Source of the DNA: RI-153 sp963752935
Lineage (GTDB): Bacteria > Chloroflexota > Anaerolineae > Caldilineales > Caldilineaceae
Assembly: GCA_963752935.1 (NCBI GenBank)
Contig: CAVWAL010000023.1
Span: 853,501-917,500 of the forward strand
DNA: 64,000 nucleotides
Reading direction: 5' to 3'
Positions 23,028-32,616 of the stretch are shown here, one piece after another. How positions within the stretch are numbered: the first letter of the stretch is position 1; each line of letters begins with the position of its first letter. The notes beneath the pieces were generated by a model. That model was not told where the DNA came from. It did no database searches and worked only from the letters and a program-made list of their open reading frames with translations. Made by a program: the position numbers and the translations under genes.

Positions 23028-23235
23028 ACATCCTGCACAAGCATCGAGAGCGACACGAGTAATCTTTTCTAGACGATCAACCTACAATTTCCGGCCCCAT
23101 TCTGTGGCGTCAAGAACAGAAAGCCAGTGCCCACAGTGTATCTTACAATCAGGCTGACTACGCTATTATAGTGGAGGGCAGGTACGCTTCCAATCCCTTA
23201 TTAACAAATTCAACCTTAAAAAGGATGGCTCCTTC

Positions 23236-23265
23236 TTTACATCATCCCGCGCTCTTCGTTACAAT
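23236..23265 (+). promoter_or_regulatory. Predicted obg promoter
   Basis: TTTACA (23236-23241), 18-bp spacer, TACAAT (23260-23265), start near 23272 and about 115 nt of leader. The rest of the 358-bp divergent gap (23028-23385) is AT-rich with no gene. Confidence 0.5.
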
Positions 23266-23385
23266 GAACCCTTGCCGGCGATTCAATAAGCACAACAATC
23301 TGCAATAAGTAGAAGTTAACAAGTAGAAATCATCGAGTAGACGCAGTCACACTCAAGTCAGTCAGTAGGCGGATAGGATAGAGAC

Positions 23386-24669
23386 ATGTTTTTAGATCGA
23401 GCCAAGATTCATGTAGCGGCAGGATCAGGCGGCAATGGCGTCGTTGCATTTCGGCGTGAGAAGTTTGTCCCTCGCGGTGGCCCTGCCGGTGGCAATGGAG
23501 GACGAGGTGGACACGTCTATTTTGTCGTCGAGCCTAGCCTGAATACCCTGCAACCGTTCAAAAATCAGGTACATTATACTGCGGAGCGTGGCACACACGG
23601 TGGTGGCTCTAACAAAACCGGCGCCATGGGGACGGATCTGCACATCGCCGTGCCACCGGGAACGCTGATCCGCGACGGCGAGACCGGTGAGCTGATCGCC
23701 GATCTTACCAAGCCGGGTCAAGAGGCACTGGTCGCCCGCGGTGGGCGAGGCGGGCGGGGCAATGCGTCCTTCAAAACGCATCGCAACACGGCTCCTCGCA
23801 TTGCAGAAAAGGGTGAACCGGGTGAAGCGTTTTGGGTAGAGCTGGAGTTGAAGATTATTGCAGATGTGGGCATTATCGGGGTACCCAATGCGGGCAAGTC
23901 AACATTGCTTAGTGTGATCTCGTCTGCCAAGCCCAAGATCGCCGATTATCCTTTCACCACACTCGTTCCCAATTTGGGCGTGGCCGAGGTCAACCATCGT
24001 CAGATCGTCTTCGCCGATATTCCTGGGTTGCTCGAAGGGGCGCATGAGGGTGTTGGGCTCGGGTTGGAATTCTTGCGGCATGTTGAACGCAGTCGCATCC
24101 TGGTGCACCTGCTCAACGGCAGTAGCCCCGATCCTTTGGGCGACTTTGAAGCGATAAATCAAGAGATACAACTCTTTAATCCTGCCATGGTCGATCGTCC
24201 GCAGCTCGTGGTCTTCAACAAGCTAGACCTGCCCGACACTCGCGAGGCATGGCCAGAAGTCGAGAACGCGCTGGCACAGAAAGACATCCCAGCCATGGCA
24301 ATCAGCGCGGTTACGGGTGAAAACGTACAGAAGATGCTCTTCCGTGTACAAGAAATGCTTGACGCCTTGCCCGTCGAAGATGAAACGCCGACTGAGGAAT
24401 TGGTGGAGATCGAACCCGCTGTCGATGAAAAGGCCTTTTACGTCCATCGTCTCGAACCGGATCTGTGGCAGGTCGAGGGGATTGCTATCGAACGCATCGT
24501 GCAAATGACCAACTGGGACTATTACGAAGCAACGATGCGCTTCCAACGTATTTTGCGTGCAATGGGTATCCTTGATGCATTGCGCGAAGCCGGGGTGCAG
24601 GATGGGGATCGTGTCCAGATCGCTCATGTTGAGCTGATCTGGGGCTATGACAATGCCCTGGACGACTAA
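23386..24669 (+). CDS. obg: GTPase Obg (CgtA)
   Basis: Essential ribosome-associated GTPase acting in 50S assembly and stress/growth control. 427 residues. Domains: glycine-rich Obg fold (1-158, with FVPRGGPAGGNGGRGG), G domain with G1 GVPNAGKST at about 165-173, G3 DIPGLLEGAHEG near 211-222, G4 NKLD near 279-282 and G5 SAVTGE, and a C-terminal OCT domain (about 345-427) found only in part of the family. AGGATAG is upstream of the ATG. The downstream nadD gene, 199 bp away in the same direction, is a common neighbour (obg-nadD). Intact. Confidence 0.97.
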   Translation: MFLDRAKIHVAAGSGGNGVVAFRREKFVPRGGPAGGNGGRGGHVYFVVEPSLNTLQPFKNQVHYTAERGTHGGGSNKTGAMGTDLHIAVPPGTLIRDGETGELIADLTKPGQEALVARGGRGGRGNASFKTHRNTAPRIAEKGEPGEAFWVELELKIIADVGIIGVPNAGKSTLLSVISSAKPKIADYPFTTLVPNLGVAEVNHRQIVFADIPGLLEGAHEGVGLGLEFLRHVERSRILVHLLNGSSPDPLGDFEAINQEIQLFNPAMVDRPQLVVFNKLDLPDTREAWPEVENALAQKDIPAMAISAVTGENVQKMLFRVQEMLDALPVEDETPTEELVEIEPAVDEKAFYVHRLEPDLWQVEGIAIERIVQMTNWDYYEATMRFQRILRAMGILDALREAGVQDGDRVQIAHVELIWGYDNALDD

Positions 24670-24868
24670 CGTGCTCTGCTCTCTGCGTCTGTGCCGGCGT
24701 CTGGAGAGCCGAAGGCCCGCTCAACTGTATCTGCAACAACATGGGTGCGTTGCACTCAGCGGGGTAGATGCAGCCGGAACACGAACGGGCCGAGGGGTTC
24801 GTCACATCTCGAATAGCTATCCAAAACACAGCGCCAACTACCCACCCACCTAGCCAGGAGAAAGCACC

Positions 24869-25609
24869 GTGCACGAGGAAAGGGTATCTAACCAATCAGA
24901 GAGGTTAGAAGCATCGATATTGGAAGACGGACTCAGCGGGCTCAACCCAGAACGCGGATACCGCCGCATCGGCATCTTCGGTGGCACCTTTGATCCTATC
25001 CATATCGGCCATTTGATTCTGGCCGAAGAAGCATGGTTTCAGCTACAGCTAGATCGTGTCTACCTTGTTCCGGCCGGGGATCCCCCGCATAAGCGCGAAC
25101 AGAATTTGGCGCCGCTGGAGGATAGGCTGAAAATGGCGCAACTGGCTACTGCCGACAGCGATTATATTCGTGTCAGCCGGATCGACGCCGACCGCCCTGG
25201 CCCGCACTATACTGCCGACATGGTGCGATTGGTGCGCCAACGTGTCGATTTGGATGTTGAAGTCTATTTCCTGATGGGGATGGATAGCCTGCGCGACCTG
25301 CCCAACTGGAATGAGGCTCGTTGGCTGGTCGATAACTGCCGCCTTGTTGCCCTCAACCGACACGATGTGGTCATCGATTGGCCCACACTCGAACAGGCCC
25401 TGCCCGGCATTCAAGACCGTGTCATTATTCTCGATATGCCGGAATTGGAGATTGCCAGCAATACCATTCGTCAGCGCTGCCGCATAGGGCAACCCATCCG
25501 CTATCAAGTGCCGCGGCTTGTGGAAAAGTACATCCGCGAACACCAACTCTACGACGCGCCGCCGGAAGTTGCGCCGCGCAAAGCATCTGTCACCTCAAAC
25601 ACAAAATAA
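24869..25609 (+). CDS. nadD: Nicotinate-nucleotide adenylyltransferase
   Basis: Transfers AMP from ATP to nicotinate mononucleotide to make deamido-NAD in NAD synthesis. 246 residues. Seen: the GTFDPIHIGH nucleotide-binding signature (about 39-48), MGMDSLRDLPNW in the middle and the C-terminal ISSTxIR equivalent IASNTIRQR. Start: GTG with AGGAG at 8-nt spacing; this leaves about 33 residues before the Rossmann domain, an extension not conserved in the family, so a later start is conceivable but has no good ribosome site. The C-terminus has a short polar tail. The gene ends at a strong bidirectional terminator. Confidence 0.93.
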   Translation: MHEERVSNQSERLEASILEDGLSGLNPERGYRRIGIFGGTFDPIHIGHLILAEEAWFQLQLDRVYLVPAGDPPHKREQNLAPLEDRLKMAQLATADSDYIRVSRIDADRPGPHYTADMVRLVRQRVDLDVEVYFLMGMDSLRDLPNWNEARWLVDNCRLVALNRHDVVIDWPTLEQALPGIQDRVIILDMPELEIASNTIRQRCRIGQPIRYQVPRLVEKYIREHQLYDAPPEVAPRKASVTSNTK

Positions 25610-25661
25610 CCTCACGTTGCCTGTTCCATCCCAAGCAGCAACAGCGGTCCTCACCTTAAGC

Positions 25662-25700
25662 AAAAGAGACGTCTCCAATTGACCGGAGACGTCTCTTTTC
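25662..25700. terminator. Bidirectional terminator between nadD and the S41 peptidase gene
   Basis: Perfect 11-bp inverted repeat GAGACGTCTCC (25666-25676) / GGAGACGTCTC (25684-25694), flanked by AAAA and TTTT. Serves both converging genes. Confidence 0.9.
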
Positions 25701-25741
25701 GTTTGTTTATCCTCTGTCGAGGTTCGTCTATAACAAGGCTG

Positions 25742-27040
25742 CTACTTTGAATCTTGCGTAGATGTCGCCGATTCTAGCTGTGGTAGTGGACCGTCGAGAG
25801 CCTCCAAAGCGCTGAGGAATTGTGTGTCCTCGGTGGTAAGCAACTCATCCAGAGACGTTTCGTGAAGCGCTCTGGCGCCCATCAAGAGTGTGCTCGCCGT
25901 CTGTTCCACAACCACATCGGGAACAACGCCCTGTCCTTTGATCAGATTCCCATCTGGCGTTAACCAATTCGTCACACCGAGTAGAATCGCCGAGCCATCG
26001 CTCAAGTTAAACTGGTTGAGCACCGTTCCTGTACCAAACGTGGTTTCTCCGATAAGGATGCCGCGACCGTTCTCTTTGATGGCCCCAGCCGTAATCTCAC
26101 CTGCGCTGGCCGTTCCTTCATTGATGAGGACAACCATCGGCACGTCGCGGGCGTAGCCCCATCCACGCGAACGATAAACACTGGTGTTCTTTTCGGCGTC
26201 AGACTCAATCAGAATCGTCGCCCCGTTGGGCAAAAATTGACTCCCCACCCGGATCGCCTCGCGTAAGTAACCGCCAGGGTTATTCCGCAAATCAAGGATC
26301 AACCCCGAAACCGCTTCACCATCAACCCTGGTACTGTTGATCTCTTGCAGTGCATTCTCTAACTCCTGACCGGTATCCTCTGCAAATTGACTAACTTCGA
26401 CGTAGGCGATGGTGGTGTCGGGCACCATTGACCAACGCACACTCTCCAGTTCAATCTTCTGACGAACAACAACGATCTCTTCTGATTCAGTTGCTTCCGG
26501 ATGGATCACGCTCAGCGTTACCTCTGTATTGGCCGGACCACGAATGAGGTCAATGACGGCATTTAGAGACATGCCATCCACGTCCTGCCCATCGACCGCC
26601 GTCACCACATCGCCCGCCAAAATGCCGGCAGCTTCAGCCGGCGATCCGTCAATGGGGGCAACAATCGTCACGCGCCCGTCATCCATAGACACGTAGGCAC
26701 CAATACCCTCAAACGCACCTTCCAGGCTGCTTTGGTGATACTCAACCGATTCGGGAGACAGGAAAGTTGTATGTCCTTCGTCACCAAGTGTTGACAACAT
26801 TCCTTCGATGGCGCCATAGGTCATCTGCGTAAAATCAATCTTATCTTGATCCACAAAGTGATCAAGAACGATATCCCATGCTTCCCAAAAGACAGCAAAC
26901 TCGCTGGGTTCATCGGCAGCCTGAGCAGATCGAGAGAATGTGCCGGTCACATGGCCCAACCCAAACGATCCCCCCATTAAGAGAAGCACAAAGCCAAATG
27001 CGAACACACGTCGCGCTAAACTACTAGACAATCTTTTCAT
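25742..27040 (-). CDS. S41-family C-terminal processing peptidase-like protein (catalytic Lys replaced)
   Basis: Exported CtpA/Prc-like protein of 432 residues from the ATG at 27040. An N-terminal signal or anchor segment (VFAFGFVLLLMGGSFGLG) precedes an AxA-type site near 40; then a helical region, a PDZ domain (about 105-180, YVSMDDGRVTIVAPIDGSPA) and the peptidase domain (about 200-375). The nucleophile Ser is at 312 in GTASAGE. The family catalytic Lys is expected in the following GE-TFG-x-G loop, but position 337 is Thr (TTFGTG). Either another base works or activity is altered. A longer start to 27124 lacks family support. Convergent with nadD. Confidence 0.86.
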   Translation of the reverse strand: MKRLSSSLARRVFAFGFVLLLMGGSFGLGHVTGTFSRSAQAADEPSEFAVFWEAWDIVLDHFVDQDKIDFTQMTYGAIEGMLSTLGDEGHTTFLSPESVEYHQSSLEGAFEGIGAYVSMDDGRVTIVAPIDGSPAEAAGILAGDVVTAVDGQDVDGMSLNAVIDLIRGPANTEVTLSVIHPEATESEEIVVVRQKIELESVRWSMVPDTTIAYVEVSQFAEDTGQELENALQEINSTRVDGEAVSGLILDLRNNPGGYLREAIRVGSQFLPNGATILIESDAEKNTSVYRSRGWGYARDVPMVVLINEGTASAGEITAGAIKENGRGILIGETTFGTGTVLNQFNLSDGSAILLGVTNWLTPDGNLIKGQGVVPDVVVEQTASTLLMGARALHETSLDELLTTEDTQFLSALEALDGPLPQLESATSTQDSK

Positions 27041-27892
27041 CTGCGTGGGTCCCTCGCACCGCTCACTATAAAAGTCACCATGGAAAAGTAAGGATAATAA
27101 ACTAGCCAACCAGACGACGATCAATCACATGCAATTGTTCATCGGGGCTTTCGTAATATCGTAATGGGTTCTTTGGGAATACTATGCATCCCTCCCCACA
27201 ATTTGTCGAAAACCACTCGGGTTGTGGGACGTCGGCGTCTTGTTCGTTTTGGGCAGAGCGTGCAAGATAGACCAATCGGCACGGCCACGTTACTTACAAG
27301 GGTGAAATAAAAATCGCCGCTGGTCTACGAAAGTGGAAGGAAAAAATCGAGAAATGGTAGCTTGATGCCAGATAGCAAAAAGGTACTGACCTCTCTAGCC
27401 GATAGCTTTGTCAAGGTTTGACACGGTCTTTGTTCGTGCATGTTGTGCATTTTCTCGGGTAATAGATAGGAGGTCGACTTGCATGAGTACTGTCGTTGGT
27501 CTATAATTTCACTCTATATGCGCTACAATCACTTGATTTCGCAACCAGGTGATTGGATGCGTAATTTCTGCATAGTAGTCGGTGTTTGTGTAGTGTAAAA
27601 GTATTGAACAGGTTTTTTTGTTGAGTTCCTGATCTTTACGGTTCGTTGCTTCATTGGTATCTGTTCAGGTGAGATCCAAGGGTATACGCTACAGAAACGG
27701 TTAAGTCAAGAGAACATATACGGCTCGTGTAAGTTGAGTTGAAATCTGCCGGGCAAACGGTATTCACAGTGAGTACCCTATTGCCTTATGAAGTACAGGA
27801 ATTTTTACAGGCATGCCACGCTACGCATGATGAACTGATTCGTCCATCATCGTTCCATCTGAGACTTAACGCCAAAGACAGGACAATAACCC
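27041..27892. other. Long divergent intergenic region
   Basis: 852 bp between the S41 peptidase (minus) and the response regulator (plus). AT-rich with no supported coding frame on either strand. A TATAGT at 27070-27065 on the minus strand could be the -10 of the peptidase gene. A strong plus-strand promoter lies at 27479-27507 (listed separately). Confidence 0.5.
27479..27507 (+). promoter_or_regulatory. Predicted promoter upstream of the response regulator
   Basis: TTGCAT (27479-27484), 17-bp spacer, perfect TATAAT (27502-27507). The start would be near 27514, leaving an untranslated leader of about 380 nt before the regulator. Confidence 0.62.
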
Positions 27893-28639
27893 ATGACCGA
27901 CAGCGTAGTTGCCAGTGAAAAAACCCGTATCCTGGTTGTCGATGATGCCGCCGATACCCGTCTCTTGCTGAACCTGCGGCTTCAACGAGAAGGATACGAA
28001 GTCTTTACCGCCAGTGGCGGGGCTGAAGCGCTGGACGTTATCCAAAAAGAAGGACTGCCACACCTCGTACTGCTGGACATTATGATGCCCGGCATGGATG
28101 GTTTCGCCGTGGCAACCGAATTGCGTCGTATGGGGGATATCTCGATTATCTTTCTCTCGGCACTGTCCGATTCTGACACCAAAGTGGAAGGGTTGAACCG
28201 GTTTGCTGAGGATTATGTTACCAAGCCCTTCGATTTCGGTGAGTTGTCGGCGCGGATACGGCGTATCTTGCTACGTGTTTCTACCGACTACAATGCCGAT
28301 CCTGAGCAGGTGGTAGATGACCGGCTGCGGGTGAATTTTGCCCAACAGTATGCCGTCCTGGACGGGAAGCAAATCACGCTCACGCCAACCGAAAACCGGC
28401 TGCTGAACATCCTCTTTAACAACCGAGGCCGTGTACTTTCGCCTGGTTTTCTGCTGGCCAAAGCATGGGATCCCGTACGCCGGGGGACGGTCGAATCGCT
28501 GTGGGTACACATGCGCCGCCTGCGCAGCAAGATCGAGCCGGATGCGGATAACCCACGCTATGTCGTTACCGTGCGCGGACAAGGATATTGTCTGCCGCAG
28601 CGTGTCCACATCGCAAAGGGCGACGAGACCGAGGCCTAG
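27893..28639 (+). CDS. OmpR/PhoB-family response regulator
   Basis: 248-residue DNA-binding regulator. The receiver domain (about 11-125) has acidic residues DD at 17-18, phospho-acceptor Asp at 62 in LLDIMMPGMDG, a Ser/Thr switch position in FLSAL and the conserved Lys in VTKPFD. The C-terminal winged helix (about 140-236) contains LTPTENRLLNILFNNRGRV and the GQGYCL hairpin end. No histidine kinase is adjacent, so it is an orphan here; the soluble kinase at 6674 is a conceivable but unproven partner. It is preceded by a long leader and followed by a strong terminator, so probably monocistronic. Confidence 0.93.
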   Translation: MTDSVVASEKTRILVVDDAADTRLLLNLRLQREGYEVFTASGGAEALDVIQKEGLPHLVLLDIMMPGMDGFAVATELRRMGDISIIFLSALSDSDTKVEGLNRFAEDYVTKPFDFGELSARIRRILLRVSTDYNADPEQVVDDRLRVNFAQQYAVLDGKQITLTPTENRLLNILFNNRGRVLSPGFLLAKAWDPVRRGTVESLWVHMRRLRSKIEPDADNPRYVVTVRGQGYCLPQRVHIAKGDETEA

Positions 28640-28680
28640 GTTCTATCCCGTCACCGAAAACAGCGAAGATAGCATAAATC

Positions 28681-28734
28681 GTCAAGAAAGAGAGCGCTAC
28701 CGAATGAAACAGCGGTAGCGCTCTCTTTCTTGAC
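28681..28734. terminator. Bidirectional terminator with 22-bp perfect stem
   Basis: Arms 28681-28702 and 28713-28734 are perfect complements around a 10-nt loop; the outer parts are CAAGAAAG/CTTTCTTG. It separates the response regulator from the converging gene at 28744. Confidence 0.85.
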
Positions 28735-28743
28735 GGGTCTTCT

Positions 28744-29160
28744 TTACAGGTCTTCTTCGCCTTCGATGCCACCGGCAGGCAGTTCGATGTCGAGGACCGT
28801 GCCTTGCTCATCGATGACGATGCGAAAACCAAGCATGCCCAGCCACTGTCGCGCCTCGGCCGGGATGCTTTGCCCTACATTCTCATCCATCTTGTCTATC
28901 GACGACTCGACGGCCACTTTGGTGAAGAGGTCATCCTGCCCCAACATCTGCATCACCCCATCCACTGCGATGTCGCGATTGACGTCGACCTGGCCCTTGA
29001 TAAAACTTAGAACCTGGCGATCCACCGCGGCGGCGTCGATATGACGCAAGAAACCGTCATCGTCTACCACGTAACACGCCTGTTCACCGACCAATTTAAC
29101 GGGGGCAGGATTGCCGCGGGCGTCGACGACCAATCCTTCAAACATTGCCGTTTTTGCCAT
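28744..29160 (-). CDS. Conserved hypothetical protein
   Basis: 138 residues, not recognised. Acidic and soluble, with no signal peptide or membrane segment. The N-terminal half (FEGLVVDARGNPAPVKLVG, then ACYVVDDDGFLRHI) looks like a small beta-barrel fold of PRC type; the rest is helical, and the C-terminus is Glu/Gly-rich (GGIEGEEDL). The ATG at 29160 is preceded only by a weak GAG; a TTG 12 nt earlier is possible. It begins 27 bp after the sugar-phosphate isomerase-like gene and is likely co-transcribed with it. Function unknown. Confidence 0.7.
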   Translation of the reverse strand: MAKTAMFEGLVVDARGNPAPVKLVGEQACYVVDDDGFLRHIDAAAVDRQVLSFIKGQVDVNRDIAVDGVMQMLGQDDLFTKVAVESSIDKMDENVGQSIPAEARQWLGMLGFRIVIDEQGTVLDIELPAGGIEGEEDL

Positions 29161-29187
29161 GATTTGTCTCAACTAGTTCTACAGGGA

Positions 29188-29970
29188 TTACCCCAACAGT
29201 TCGGATTGACTGCGTAAAAATTCAAGACTGCGCCGTACACTGGCGACTGGATCTTTGGGCTTGTCATGTTCCACAACATACCATTCGGCGCCTGCTGCTC
29301 GCGCCGTCGACAGCAGAGAATCCCAGTTCAGCGTACCGTGTCCAACATCGGCCAGCCCCATTTCGTCCTCATTCTGTCCGGCGGGAGCAAGATCCTTGAC
29401 ATGAACACGTGGACATCGGCCGGCATACTGCTTCAAAATCGCCTCAGGATCGCCTCCACCGGCAGCCACCCATGCCAGATCCGGCTCGAAGAAGAGCTTG
29501 TCGGTACTGGTCGATTCCATCATCCAATCGATCACGCGCTTCCCATCCAATTCGGCCATCTCCCAGCGGTGATTGTGGTAGCCCATGCGCATGTCCTCAT
29601 CCAGGCAACGCCGACCAAATTCCTCCAGCGTTTGCGCCAGATTCACCCAGCCGTCCACGGTATTGGCTTCGCGCACATCCTGCGGCGGCGCCGGAACGAT
29701 CAACCAGGAATTACCGATGGTCTGATGAAAGCGGATGACTTTGTCGAAATCCTCGCGTAGCGCCTGGAATGATACATGGGCCGAGACGGCCTTTACTTTG
29801 TGTTGCGCCAGGATCTCACGAACATCGTCCGCACTGATCGACATCCCCACCAATTCGACGGCCGGATACCCCATTTCGGCGACCGTGGCGATCTGGGTGG
29901 CAAAGTCTTCGGAGAAATGACGCAAGCTGTACAATTGAACCGCAACCGGGAGCGACTTACTGACAGTCAT
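29188..29970 (-). CDS. Sugar phosphate isomerase/epimerase-like TIM barrel protein
   Basis: 260 residues of the AP_endonuc_2 / xylose isomerase-like family. Seen: AVQLYSLRHFSEDFATQIATV at the start of the barrel (within 9-30), YHNHRWE near 131-137 carrying metal-ligand-type His, FEPDLAWVAAGG near 160, RVHVKDLAP near 188-196 and the closing VVEHDKP. These are the metal-binding strands of the barrel. Members act on sugars or inositols; the substrate is unknown. GAAGGA lies 9 nt before the ATG. The following gene (28744) is 27 bp away. No transporter or sugar dehydrogenase is adjacent to narrow the role. Confidence 0.83.
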   Translation of the reverse strand: MTVSKSLPVAVQLYSLRHFSEDFATQIATVAEMGYPAVELVGMSISADDVREILAQHKVKAVSAHVSFQALREDFDKVIRFHQTIGNSWLIVPAPPQDVREANTVDGWVNLAQTLEEFGRRCLDEDMRMGYHNHRWEMAELDGKRVIDWMMESTSTDKLFFEPDLAWVAAGGGDPEAILKQYAGRCPRVHVKDLAPAGQNEDEMGLADVGHGTLNWDSLLSTARAAGAEWYVVEHDKPKDPVASVRRSLEFLRSQSELLG

Positions 29971-30051
29971 AAGAATCTATCCTTCTGATGTGGAAAGTTG
30001 AGGATGACACCGTTACGATAAAATATGAATCACCAATGCTAGTAAATCCCA

Positions 30052-30102
30052 GCGGAAATTCACCGACAGTTTCTGCCAGAGGTTGCGATGCCGAATTTCC
30101 GC
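30052..30102. repeat. Inverted repeat downstream of the isomerase-like gene's promoter side
   Basis: GCGGAAATTC (30052-30061) and GAATTTCCGC (30093-30102), a 10-bp perfect pair with a 31-nt loop in the gap between recD2 and the isomerase gene. No T-run follows; it may be a recD2 3'-end structure. Confidence 0.45.
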
Positions 30103-30125
30103 CGTGGTATTTACGCCAAAATGTA

Positions 30126-32492
30126 CTAGGACGAATTGATCTGCCCAAGCCGCTCGGCCAGTCCGGTGTATCGTTGCGCCACTTGATTGTTGCGTACCGC
30201 CATTGCCAACGCCTTCTGCTGGCCGACCAGCACCACCAGACGTTTGGCGCGTGTGATCGCCGTATAGAGTAGGTTGCGCTGCAACATCATGTAATGAGTG
30301 GTTAGAATCGGGATCACCACAGCCGGATATTCGCTGCCTTGACTCTTGTGGACGCTGACGGCCCAGGCATGGGTTAACTCGTCCAATTCTATAAAATTAT
30401 AACAGACCGGGCGACCATCGAAGGTGACCGTAACCTCTTGATCAACGAGATCAAGGGCGGTGATGGTTCCCATATCTCCGTTGTACACGTCTTTGTCGTA
30501 ATTGTTGCGCAACTGCATCACGCGATCCCCGGGGCGATAAACACGACTCCCCATACTCCGTTGGGGCAGATCGGGGCGGGCCGGATTCAATGCTTCCTGT
30601 AGCGCGGCGTTCAACGCGCCTACCCCCACCACGCCACGGTGCATGGGGCTGAGCAGTTGAATGTCCTGGCTCGGAATGCCAAACTTTCGAGGAATGCGAC
30701 TTTGCACCAGTTCTACGCACAGTTGCGCGGCTCGTTCCGGATCATCGGTGCGAAAGTGGAAGAAATCGACGGAGCGATCGTTGTTGATCAGCGGCAGGTC
30801 GCCGTGGTTGATACGATGCGCGTTGCGAATGATGTAACTGTCTGCCGCCTGTCGAAAGATCGTCTCCAATCGGATGACGGCTGCATTGGCGCCCTGGCCT
30901 GCCTCGGCCTGGATCGTTTCGATGGCGTGAATGATATCTTCCAACACGCTGCCGGCGCCCACACTGGGCAACTGATCGACATCGCCGACCAGCAGCAGGT
31001 GCATGCCTGGGGCCATTGCCTTGAGCAGGTGGTTCATTAGAATCAGGTCGAGCATCGAGGCTTCGTCCACAACCAGCAAATCACCTTCCAGTGGCGATTC
31101 CTCGTTGCGTTTGAAGGATATCCCTTCGCCCGGCTGAAATTCGAGCAGCCGGTGGATCGTCTTCGCCTCGCGGCCGGTAGTTTCGGCCAGCCGTTTGGCG
31201 GCACGACCGGTCGGCGCGGCCAGCAGCGCCGTACGCCCGGCGGCTTCGCAAAGCTGCAACACCGTGCGTAAGGATGTCGTCTTGCCTGTGCCAGGACCGC
31301 CTGTCAGAATGGTGAGCCGATGGGTCAACGCAGCACGCACGGCTTGCTGTTGCTGTTCGGCCAGAGCGAACCCACTTTCGCCGCGCAACACCTCGAAACT
31401 ATGCGCCCAATTCCAGCCCCGGAAAGCCGACAGACGACTTTCGTCTCGACCGAGCAGCAACTGACGTAGACGGTTGGCCACGCCAACTTCGCTGTAGTAG
31501 AGTGGCGTCAAGTAGACCGCCTGTGCCTCTGTGAGGATTGACTGCACATCGTCGGGGACCGATACCTCGTACGCGGTCGGCGCTTCTGCTGCGGAATCAA
31601 CAGCTTTGGGCAAATCGAAAAGTTGGGTCACCGCCCACTGATAATTCGTGGCCTCGGCGCCAGGAGTGGGCGCCAGCTTGATGCGTTCACCGCCGCGCAA
31701 CCGGAGGAGACCTGCCGCCACCATCGTTGGGATGACCTCCAACAACTCGGCGGCGCGGCGGATCAATTCGGGGCTAGGCAGATAAACGTGTCCCTCGTCG
31801 GTAGCCTGACTGAGGATATGCTCAACACCGGCCGCAATCCGCTGTGGGGCGTCGGCGGCGATGCCCAGCGCGCGGGCGATCTTGTCTGCCGTCAAAAAGC
31901 CGATGCCGTAGATGTCCTCGGCCAACTGGTATGGATTGTCCTGTACGATACGAATGGAATCATCGCCGTAACGTTTGTAGATTTTGGTGGCAAGCCCTGT
32001 GGTTACATCGTGGCTCTGCAAGAAGAGCATGACTTCTTTGATGGCACGCTGTTCGGCCCAGGCGCGCGCAATCAAGCGCACGCGTTTTTGACCTACGCCG
32101 GCCACTTCGATCAATCGATCTGCTTCGTTGTCGATAATCTGCAGCGTGTCGACGCCAAAATGGGCAACAATGCGTTTGGCCGTTACCGGACCAACACCCT
32201 TCACCAGGCCGCTACCCAGATATTTTTCGATACCGGCGACGGTGGCGGGCAAAACGGATCGCATCTGCTCGACGGTAAACTGTTTCCCATATTCGGCGTG
32301 GACACTCCACTGCCCGCTTAGCTCGACGGACTCTCCCACCACGATGCCGGCCATGTTGCCGACGATGGTCACTTCCTGTTGCCAGGCGGGCAAATGCCGC
32401 GGGCGATGTTCCGGGGCCAACTTGGCCACGGTGTAACCATTCTCTTCATTGTGGTAGGTGATGCGTTCGATCACACCGCGCAAGGTCTCCAT
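30126..32492 (-). CDS. recD2: RecD2-type (RecD/TraA family) ATP-dependent DNA helicase
   Basis: 788-residue SF1B 5'-3' helicase, the stand-alone RecD2 class that works without RecBC. Domains: N-terminal OB-like region starting METLRGVIERITYHNEENG, helix-hairpin-helix repeats (about 95-190, GSGLVKGVGPVTAKRIVAHFG), RecA-like core with Walker A GGPGTGKTT near 395-405, DEASMLD (motif II), GDVDQLPSVGAG (motif III), and C-terminal UvrD_C_2 with SVHKSQGSEYP and YTAITRAK. The ATG at 32492 matches the family N-terminus; an in-frame extension to 32603 reaches into the rpsO promoter and is rejected. Divergent from rpsO. Confidence 0.95.
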   Translation of the reverse strand: METLRGVIERITYHNEENGYTVAKLAPEHRPRHLPAWQQEVTIVGNMAGIVVGESVELSGQWSVHAEYGKQFTVEQMRSVLPATVAGIEKYLGSGLVKGVGPVTAKRIVAHFGVDTLQIIDNEADRLIEVAGVGQKRVRLIARAWAEQRAIKEVMLFLQSHDVTTGLATKIYKRYGDDSIRIVQDNPYQLAEDIYGIGFLTADKIARALGIAADAPQRIAAGVEHILSQATDEGHVYLPSPELIRRAAELLEVIPTMVAAGLLRLRGGERIKLAPTPGAEATNYQWAVTQLFDLPKAVDSAAEAPTAYEVSVPDDVQSILTEAQAVYLTPLYYSEVGVANRLRQLLLGRDESRLSAFRGWNWAHSFEVLRGESGFALAEQQQQAVRAALTHRLTILTGGPGTGKTTSLRTVLQLCEAAGRTALLAAPTGRAAKRLAETTGREAKTIHRLLEFQPGEGISFKRNEESPLEGDLLVVDEASMLDLILMNHLLKAMAPGMHLLLVGDVDQLPSVGAGSVLEDIIHAIETIQAEAGQGANAAVIRLETIFRQAADSYIIRNAHRINHGDLPLINNDRSVDFFHFRTDDPERAAQLCVELVQSRIPRKFGIPSQDIQLLSPMHRGVVGVGALNAALQEALNPARPDLPQRSMGSRVYRPGDRVMQLRNNYDKDVYNGDMGTITALDLVDQEVTVTFDGRPVCYNFIELDELTHAWAVSVHKSQGSEYPAVVIPILTTHYMMLQRNLLYTAITRAKRLVVLVGQQKALAMAVRNNQVAQRYTGLAERLGQINSS

Positions 32493-32587
32493 CTTCGTTA
32501 GCCTATCAGATCCTGGGCAAGAGAAGCAAGTAGCCGCGAAAAACAAAAAGCACTGTAAGGCGCTCTTATGGAATCTAAAAACAAAAT

Positions 32588-32616
32588 TTGTTGAATTTGA
32601 CAATCTGTGATATAGT
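32588..32616 (+). promoter_or_regulatory. rpsO promoter
   Basis: TTGTTG (32588-32593), 17-bp spacer, TATAGT (32611-32616). Start near 32623, leaving a 120-nt leader. Confidence 0.6.

Noticed and set aside
24670..24868. Small gene between obg and nadD
   Set aside because: The only frame overlaps the obg end, has no ribosome site and no recognisable features.
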